From NCBI RefSeq assembly GCF_014201095.1, contig NZ_JACHDN010000001.1, positions 930,001 to 994,000 on the forward strand: a stretch of 64,000 nucleotides of DNA. Reading direction: 5' to 3'. This DNA comes from Cellulomonas hominis (GTDB lineage: Bacteria > Actinomycetota > Actinomycetes > Actinomycetales > Cellulomonadaceae). The first letter of the stretch is position 1; each line of letters begins with the position of its first letter. Shown here one piece after another: positions 58,937 to 64,000 of this stretch. Made by a program: the position numbers and the translations under genes. The notes below the pieces were generated by a model. The model had not been told where the DNA came from. It was given only the letters and a program-made list of their open reading frames with translations, and searched no databases.

Positions 58937-60042
58937 ACCCGGGGCGGTTCAGCTCGCGGGCGACGGCGTCGAGGTCGTCCTGGGTGTAGGTGCGGAAGTC
59001 GGTCGAGGACCGGGGGAAGTACTGGCGCAGCAGCCCGTTGGTGTTCTCGTTGCTTCCGCGCTGCCAGGGCGAGTGCGGGTCGCAGAAGAACACCCGGCAG
59101 CCTGTGGCCAGGGTGAACGCCGCGTGCTGGGCCATCTCGGATCCCTGGTCCCAGGTCAAGGTCTTGGCCAGCTCGCCCGGGACCCGGCCCATCAGGTCGA
59201 TCAGGACCCGGGTGACCTCCTCGGAGACCCGGGAGTTCGGCAGCGCCCCCAGCATCACGAACCGGGTGGACCGCTCGACCAGCGTGATGATCGCCGAGGA
59301 CCCCCGCGCCCCGATCACCAGGTCACCTTCCCAGTGCCCCGGGACCGCCCGATCAGCGGCCTCGGCGGGTCTGGTCGAGATGTTCAGGTCCCCGATCCAG
59401 GTCTTCGCGCCCCGGCCGGCCGACGCAACCCGTGACTGAGGTCGGCGCGCTGCGCGCCCCGAGCGCAGCGCGACCTGCCGGTCCAGCTCCGCGCGCATCC
59501 CGCCGCGGGCCTGGTAGTAGATCGCCTGGTAGATCGTCTCGTGGGACACCCACTGCTCCGGTCGGTCGGGGAACTCCTGACGCAACCAGTGTGCGATCTG
59601 CCGAGGCGACCACCGTTGCGCGAGCTTGGCGGCGACCACCGGCCAGAGTCGACCCGGGAACGGCGCGCGACCCTTGACGTTCGCGTTCCCGATCAGCTTG
59701 CCGGCCCGGGGGCGCCGCGCGCGCCGGGCGGCCCGGGCGTGGGCGTTGCCGTGGGCGTAGACCCACCGGTAGGCCCCGCCGCGACCGGCCCGACCCGAAT
59801 GAGCACCACCAGGATGCCGCGACCCGGCCCCACCCAAGTGCATACCCCGGTAGGAGTTGTTCCGCGTGACCTCACGCCAGACCGTCGAGCGATCACGCCC
59901 GATCGCCCGACCGATCGCCGGGAACGTCAGCCCCTGACCGAACAACACCTCGATCTGCGCCCGCTCCTGCAGCGACAACCTCGAACCAGCCATGCCACGC
60001 ACCCTCCCGGTGAGGACCACGTTGCAACAACCACCTGACGCC

Positions 60043-60078
60043 AAGCCCGGGAGACCCGCACCTGCTGCAGTCTCGACG
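60043..60078. repeat. Dispersed intergenic palindrome, copy C, right half
   Basis: The block CACCTGCTGCAGTCTCGACG (60059-60078) corresponds to the right arm of copies B and D, with one change in the CTCGGCG end. It is separated from its partner at 57521 by the IS30/IS3 nest. Confidence 0.72.
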
Positions 60079-60201
60079 ACGCCTCGGCGGGTACGCGGCG
60101 AGTTCCGGCCGCTCGTCCACAGGGGGTCGGGCGGGTGCGTGGTCCCCAGGCAGGTCGACGTGCGGGGACCGGATCCCGTGGCGTCCCCCGAAGGTGGCCG
60201 C

Positions 60202-61131
60202 ATGCCGACCCCCCGCCCGCCGCTGCCCGCGTCGCTCGCCCGAGGACCCTTCCTCGTGTCCGAGGGCCGGGCCGCCGGCCTGACGCCGGCGCAGCTGCGG
60301 CGCCGCTCCCTGCGTGCGCCGACGCGAGGCGTCCGGACCGGATCGCCCGCGCCCGAGCCGTCGGACGTCGCCCGCCGCTGTCGCGATGTGCTGCCCTCGC
60401 TCCCGGATGACGCCCTGTTCTGCCACGTGACGGCACTGGCGCTCCTCCAGGTCCCCGTCCCGGCCGGCCTCGATGCGAGCGGCCCGCTCCACGTGCAGGT
60501 CGGACCGGGCTCGACGGCGCCGCGCCGGCGAGGGTTCACCGGCCACCGGCGATCCGATCCGCGCGTGGGGTCGCTGGCCGTGGCAGGAGGTGTGCCCGTC
60601 CTCGCACCCGAGCAGGTGTGGGTACAGCTCGCCGCGGAGCTCGACGTCGGCCGACTGGTGGTGCTCGGTGACGCACTCACGTGCCGGAAGCACCCGATCT
60701 CAGCGGGGACGCTGCTTCACGCCGCGGCCACGGCCCTGCCGCCAGGGACGCGCGGCCGGCGTCGCCTCCTCGCGGCTCTCGCCGAGATCCGGCCGGGCAC
60801 GGACTCGCCGATGGAGACCCGGCTGCGTCTGCTGCTGACCGGGGCAGGGCTCCCCGACCCGCTCGTGAACCACCCGGTGCACGCGCCGGACGGCCGATTC
60901 CTGGCGCTGCCGGACCTGAGCTACCCCGCCCAGCGCGTCGCCGTCGAGTACGACGGGGACGTGCACCGCACGGACCGCCGGACGTGGCGCCGGGACATCG
61001 CCCGCCGGCAGGCGCTCGAGTCGCACGGCTGGCGCGTCATCACGTGCACCGCGGACGACGTCCTGCGCCACCCCGACCGCCCGGTCGCCTGGGTCCGCGC
61101 AGCCCTCGAGCGGCCGTCGAGGATGCAGTAG
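60202..61131 (+). CDS. DUF559-type nuclease-fold protein
   Basis: This 309-aa protein has an N-terminal basic helical segment (RGPFLVSEGRAAGLTPAQLR) like AbiEi/type-IV-antitoxin HTH proteins. A middle region of unknown fold follows. The C-terminal PD-(D/E)XK-like DUF559 domain reads AVEYDGDVHRTDRRTWRRDI and ALESHGWRVITCTADDVL; EYDG and the later Arg/Gly residues are the conserved core. Members are common in actinobacteria in several copies and have no proven activity. GAAGG lies 7-11 bases before the ATG at 60202. Its TAG stop lies inside the left arm of dispersed palindrome D, so that repeat sets the gene's end. Confidence 0.78.
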   Translation: MPTPRPPLPASLARGPFLVSEGRAAGLTPAQLRRRSLRAPTRGVRTGSPAPEPSDVARRCRDVLPSLPDDALFCHVTALALLQVPVPAGLDASGPLHVQVGPGSTAPRRRGFTGHRRSDPRVGSLAVAGGVPVLAPEQVWVQLAAELDVGRLVVLGDALTCRKHPISAGTLLHAAATALPPGTRGRRRLLAALAEIRPGTDSPMETRLRLLLTGAGLPDPLVNHPVHAPDGRFLALPDLSYPAQRVAVEYDGDVHRTDRRTWRRDIARRQALESHGWRVITCTADDVLRHPDRPVAWVRAALERPSRMQ

Positions 61132-61178
61132 ATGCCGGCATCGGGGGCCGGAACCCGACACCTGCTGCAGTCTCGGCG
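61115..61178. repeat. Dispersed intergenic palindrome, copy D
   Basis: The left arm CGTCGAGGATGCAGTAGATG (61115 on) and right arm ACACCTGCTGCAGTCTCGGCG (ending 61178) flank GCCGGCATC and GCCGGAACCC, the same inner blocks as copy A. It lies after the DUF559 gene and contains its stop codon. Confidence 0.78.
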
Positions 61179-61194
61179 TGCGGCCGCGGGGACC

Positions 61195-61258
61195 GGGGCG
61201 GGGTGAGGGGCGGGGCGGGGCGGGGCGGGGTCAGGGGCGGGGCGGGGTCAGGGGCGGC
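61195..61258 (+). other. G-rich tract with G-quadruplex potential
   Basis: About eight runs of four G separated mostly by single C or TCA occur over roughly 60 bp (GGGGCGGGGCGGGGCGGGG and similar). The tract extends into the last codons of the convergent ugd gene. It is the strongest G-quadruplex candidate in the window and could also be a replication or sequencing trouble spot. Confidence 0.6.
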
Positions 61259-62573
61259 CCAGGGCGCGGTACGTCCAGCCCGCGGCGCGCCAGCGCGCGG
61301 GGTCCAGGACGTTGCGGCCGTCCAGCATGCGGGGCCGGGCGACCAGGGCCGCGAGGGGCTCCGGGTCCAGCTCGCGGTACTCGCGCCACTCCGTGGCCAG
61401 CAGCACGACGTCCGCGCCCTCGACGGCCTCCTCGACCGTCGCGGCGTACGTCAGCCCGGGCCAGGCGGCGCGGGCGTTCGCGACGGCCTGCGGGTCGGTC
61501 ACGCGGACGTCGGCGCCCTGCAGCTGCATCTGGGCCGCCACGGACAGGGCCGGCGAGTCCCGGATGTCGTCGGAGTCCGGCTTGAACGCGGCGCCCAGCA
61601 CGGCGATCCGGCGACCCACGATGGACCCGTCGCAGACCTCGCGGGCCAGGTCGACCATGCGGACCCGCCGGCGCATGTTGATCGCGTCCACCTCGCGCAG
61701 GAAGGACAGGGCCTGGTCGACGCCGAGCTCGCCGGCGCGGGCCATGAACGCACGGATGTCCTTGGGCAGGCAGCCCCCACCGAAGCCCAGCCCGGCGTTG
61801 AGGAACCGGCGCCCGATCCGGTCGTCGTAGCCGATGGCGTCCGCGAGCCGGGTGACGTCCGCCCCGGTCGCCTCGCACAGCTCGGCCATGGCGTTGATGA
61901 ACGAGATCTTCGTGGCGAGGAACGAGTTCGCCGCGACCTTCACGAGCTGGGCCGTCGCGTAGTCGGTGACGACCAGGGGCGTGCCGTCGGCCAGCGGACC
62001 GGCGTAGACCTCGTCGAGCACCTCTCGCGCCCGCGCGCCCGCCGGAGTCGGCACCCCGGCCGCGTCGGCGGGCAGCCCGTACACGAGGCGGTCGGGGTGC
62101 AGCGTGTCCTGCACCGCGAAGCCCTCCCGGAGGAACTCGGGGTTCCAGACCAGCGACGCCCCCGTGGGCTCGAGCCGCTCGGCCAGGGCCTCGGCGGTGC
62201 CGACCGGCACGGTGGACTTCCCGACCACCACGTCGCCGGGCCGCAGGTGCGGGAGCAGCGTCTCGAACGCGGCGTCGACTTAGCTGAGGTCGGCGCGGAA
62301 CTCGCCGTGCTTCTGGGGCGTGCCGACGCACAGGAAGTGCACCGCCGCCCCGGCGACCGCGGCCGCGTCGGTGACGAAGGACAACCGCCCGGAGCCCTGC
62401 ACCTCCGTGAGGAGCTCCGGCAGGCCCGGCTCGTAGAACGGGGCGCGACCCGCGGCGAGCAGCTCGACCTTCCGGGGGTCGACGTCGAGGCCGACGACGG
62501 TGTGGCCGAGCTTGGCCATGCTCGCGGCGTGCACCGCGCCCAGGTAGCCGCAGCCGATCACGGACACGTGCAC
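61248..62573 (-). pseudogene. ugd: UDP-glucose 6-dehydrogenase with one in-frame TAA
   Basis: The full 442-codon frame encodes a UDP-glucose/GDP-mannose dehydrogenase. It has the NAD-binding start VSVIGCGYLGAVHAASMAKL, LCVGTPQKHGEFRADLS, KSTVPVGTAEALAERLEP, NPEFLREGFAVQDTLHPDRL and the catalytic Cys segment GLGFGGGCLPKDIRA. Codon 98 is TAA (62280-62282) where relatives have Tyr (ADLSY); no frameshift is needed, and a single C-to-A change explains it. Translation would stop at 97 residues unless there is readthrough or restart at 62231. The GTG at 62573 has GAGGAG six bases upstream. The intact enzyme makes UDP-glucuronate for surface polymers. Confidence 0.85.
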
Positions 62574-62652
62574 GGAGAGCTCCTCGGACGGCGACGTCGG
62601 ACCACCCGAACCTACCGTGACCGGCGCGTCGGCCGAACCGGGCACCGACGAC

Positions 62653-62687
62653 CGCGCCGGCCCGCCCGCAGGGGGCGAGCCGGCGCG
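62653..62687 (-). terminator. Terminator hairpin downstream of the purine permease gene
   Basis: CGCGCCGGC at 62653-62661 pairs with GCCGGCGCG at 62679-62687, and the inner part adds a CGCCC/GGGCG stem. It starts about 19 bases after the permease stop on the minus strand and lies upstream of ugd, isolating the two genes. Confidence 0.65.
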
Positions 62688-62705
62688 TGTCCGGGCGGGA
62701 GGGGT

Positions 62706-64000
62706 CTACAGGCCGAGCAGGTCCTTGATCGGCTCGATGAGGAAGTACGCGACGAACAGCACGGTCGCGACCCACATGAGCGGGTGCACCTGGCGGATCT
62801 TGCCCATCGCCAGCTTGATGACGACGAACGAGATGACGCCCGCGCCGATGCCGACCGTGATCGAGTACGAGAACGGCATGAGCACGATGGTGAGGAACGC
62901 CGGGACGGCGACCTCGAAGTTCTTCCAGTCGATGCCCGAGACCTGCATCACCATGAGGAAGCCGACGACGACCAGCGCCGGGGTGGCGGCCTCGAACGGG
63001 ACCATGTCCACCAGCGGGGACAGGAAGGTCGCGAGCAGGAACGCGATGCCGGTGGTGACCGACGCGAGGCCCGTGCGCGCGCCGTCGCCGACGCCCGCGG
63101 CGGACTCGACGTACGAGGTGTTCGAGGACACCGAGCCGGCGCCACCCGCGGCGGCCGCGAGGGAGTCGACGATGAGGATCTGCTTGGTGCGCGGCGGGTT
63201 GCCGCCCTTGTCGAGCAGGCCGGCCTCGCCGCCGACGGCGACCATCGTGCCCATCGTGTCGAAGAAGTCGGCGATCATCACCGAGAACACGAGCAGCACG
63301 ACGGCGACGATGCCGATCTTCTCGATCGACCCGAACAGCGAGAACTGGCCGAGCAGGGAGAAGTCGGGGGCCGCGACGACGGAGTCGGGCAGCGCCGGGA
63401 CGTTGAGCTCCCAGCCGCCGGGGTTCTCCGGGGTCTGGCCGCCGATCTTGCCGACCGCCTCCACGATGATCGCGAGCACCGTGCTGGACACGATGGCGAT
63501 GAGGATCGCGCCCTTGACCTTGCGGGCCATGAGGATGATCGCGAGGAACAGGCCGAACACGAACACCAGCAGCGGCCACGAGCCCAGCGAGCCGCCGATG
63601 CCGAGCTCGACCGGCGTCGCCTGGCTGAACGGGATCCGCACGAAGCCCGCGTCGACCAGGCCGATGAACGCGATGAACAGGCCGATGCCGACGCTGATCG
63701 CGGTCTTGAGCTCCATCGGCACCGCGCGGAACACGGCCTCGCGGAAGCCGGTGAGCACGAGCACCAGGATGATGAGGCCCTCGAGCACGACGATGCCCAT
63801 CGCATCGGCCCACGTCATGTCGGGCAGCGAGGCGATCGAGTACGTGACGACGGCGTTGAGCCCGAGGCCCGCGGCGAGCGCGAGCGGGAAGTTCGCGACG
63901 ACGCCCATGAGGATGGACATGACACCGGCGACCAGGGCCGTGGTCGCGGCGATCATCGGGATGTTCGGCCCGTCGCCGCCGCCGAGGAACGACCCGGTGC
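62706..64000 (-). CDS. NCS2/AzgA-type purine permease, N-terminus outside window
   Basis: The last 431 codons are present, and the frame is open to the window edge. The translation shows TGSFLGGGDGPNIPMIAATT, a ladder of membrane helices, ADFFDTMGTMVAVGGEAGLL and the AzgA hallmark SSNTSYVESAAGVGDGARTG. AzgA-like symporters import adenine, guanine or hypoxanthine with protons. The C-terminal part (VATVLFVAYFLIEPIKDLLG) is complete. A hairpin terminator follows. The missing N-terminus is probably only about 40-60 residues. Confidence 0.88.
   Translation of the reverse strand, partial: TGSFLGGGDGPNIPMIAATTALVAGVMSILMGVVANFPLALAAGLGLNAVVTYSIASLPDMTWADAMGIVVLEGLIILVLVLTGFREAVFRAVPMELKTAISVGIGLFIAFIGLVDAGFVRIPFSQATPVELGIGGSLGSWPLLVFVFGLFLAIILMARKVKGAILIAIVSSTVLAIIVEAVGKIGGQTPENPGGWELNVPALPDSVVAAPDFSLLGQFSLFGSIEKIGIVAVVLLVFSVMIADFFDTMGTMVAVGGEAGLLDKGGNPPRTKQILIVDSLAAAAGGAGSVSSNTSYVESAAGVGDGARTGLASVTTGIAFLLATFLSPLVDMVPFEAATPALVVVGFLMVMQVSGIDWKNFEVAVPAFLTIVLMPFSYSITVGIGAGVISFVVIKLAMGKIRQVHPLMWVATVLFVAYFLIEPIKDLLGL

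Larger units (their letters stand above)
57648..58951 (+). mobile_element. Complete IS3-family insertion sequence (1304 bp) with GCT target duplication
   Basis: The ends start TGAACCGCCCCGG (57648-57660) and finish with the exact complement CCGGGGCGGTTCA (58939-58951). Over 25 bp, 22 positions are inverted matches, and they show the 5'-TG...CA-3' rule of IS3 elements. Identical GCT triplets flank both sides (57645-57647 and 58952-58954). Both reading frames are intact, so it is probably a recent and active insertion. Confidence 0.92.
57562..59993 (-). pseudogene. IS30-family transposase split by an IS3 insertion
   Basis: The 5' part (59993 down to 58952) encodes the HTH and core: RLSLQERAQIEVLFGQGLTF, DRSTVWREVTRNN, SPRQIAHWLRQEFPD, and the DDE residues in GHWEGDLVIG, TLTWDQGSEM and SNENTNGLLRQYFP. 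It then breaks off after DLDAVAREL. The 3' part (57647-57562) encodes NGRPRETLGWQNPAQRL, NDLLVATAA and the stop. Removing the IS3 element and one copy of its GCT duplication restores an uninterrupted 374-codon frame reading DLDAVARELNGRPRETLGW. As it stands the gene is inactive, ending in about 20 foreign residues. Confidence 0.9.
57558..60042 (-). mobile_element. IS30-family element, interrupted by an IS3-family element
   Basis: The terminal inverted repeats are GGTTTCAGGCGGCGGTTGCA (57558 on) and, on the opposite strand, GGCGTCAGGTGGTTGTTGCA (ending at 60042); 18 of 23 positions match. Without the inner IS3 and its 3-bp duplication the element is about 1178 bp, normal for IS30. A CTCCCGG/CCGGGAG pair just outside may be part of longer ends or of the target. 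The transposase gene occupies almost all of it. Confidence 0.82.

Noticed and set aside
62231..62231. Treating the downstream ugd frame (start at 62231) as a normal separate gene
   Set aside because: It lacks the NAD-binding domain, has no ribosome site, and continues in the same frame as the upstream part across a single TAA.

Overview
The window is very GC-rich and densely coded on both strands, with strong third-position G/C bias, frequent GTG starts, 4-bp ATGA/GTGA overlaps, leaderless promoters, an F420/FMN-type PPOX protein, an IdeR/DtxR repressor, LPXTG and LAXTG cell-wall proteins, and a c-di-AMP (ydaO) leader in front of an NlpC/P60 gene. Together with the many carbohydrate genes this suggests a Cellulomonadaceae-like actinobacterium (Cellulomonas or a close relative). 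That assignment is inferred from gene content, not from a marker gene.

Layout. (1) 1-8054: a carbohydrate locus. On the minus strand are a DUF2264 protein, a sugar-binding lipoprotein and an ABC permease cut by the window edge. Divergently on the plus strand are a heparinase II/III-like polysaccharide lyase and two tandem DeoR-HTH/LacI-sensor regulators. The divergent promoter carries two GTTC-N6-GAAC dyads. (2) 8130-12563: a small membrane protein, a DUF1232 protein, a STAS/ANTAR gene pair, an SNF2-type ATPase and tRNA-Arg(CCT). (3) 12730-17052: a TetR repressor, a cytoplasmic GH3 beta-glucosidase and an MFS importer, with a 25-bp operator-like dyad between TetR and GH3. (4) 17141-22264: an ArsR/CDF metal-efflux pair, an orphan ATP-synthase-epsilon-like gene cut by an IS3-family remnant, a chemoreceptor and a kinase-like gene lacking a catalytic Asp. 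(5) 22344-30197: a 1024-aa LPVTG surface protein, a PPOX protein, a membrane alpha/beta-hydrolase, a SHOCT/zinc-ribbon protein and a group-2 sigma factor. (6) 30208-38070: a six-gene minus-strand operon (ROK repressor, MalF/MalG/SBP transporter, GH15-like, GH31). (7) 38329-49414: an ArsR-like regulator with a small gene, a GAF-EAL phosphodiesterase, OsmC plus a membrane protein, an aldo/keto reductase, an SRPBCC protein, ddaH-rocD, a CAP-domain protein, an Lrp regulator, a double universal stress protein and an HNH nuclease. (8) 49618-57420: riboswitch-NlpC/P60, DtxR, SerC, a LAVTG-anchored protein, DUF4012, and MFS plus MarR. (9) 57521-60078: an IS3 element nested in the transposase gene of an IS30 element, which itself sits in a dispersed intergenic palindrome. 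(10) 60202-64000: a DUF559-type nuclease-fold protein, a UDP-glucose dehydrogenase gene with an in-frame TAA, and an AzgA-type purine permease cut by the window edge.

The carbohydrate genes form three separately controlled import-and-hydrolysis units (DeoR/LacI, TetR and ROK). The most distinctive observations are a family of about 60-bp intergenic palindromes (five candidate copies), one of them split by the IS30/IS3 nest; the exact reconstruction of the IS30 transposase across the IS3 insertion; the single-codon nonsense change in ugd; a promoter box shared by the LAXTG-protein and DUF4012 genes; and alternative hairpins upstream of the ArsR-like gene at 38329. I found no CRISPR array, rRNA, prophage or clear defence island.
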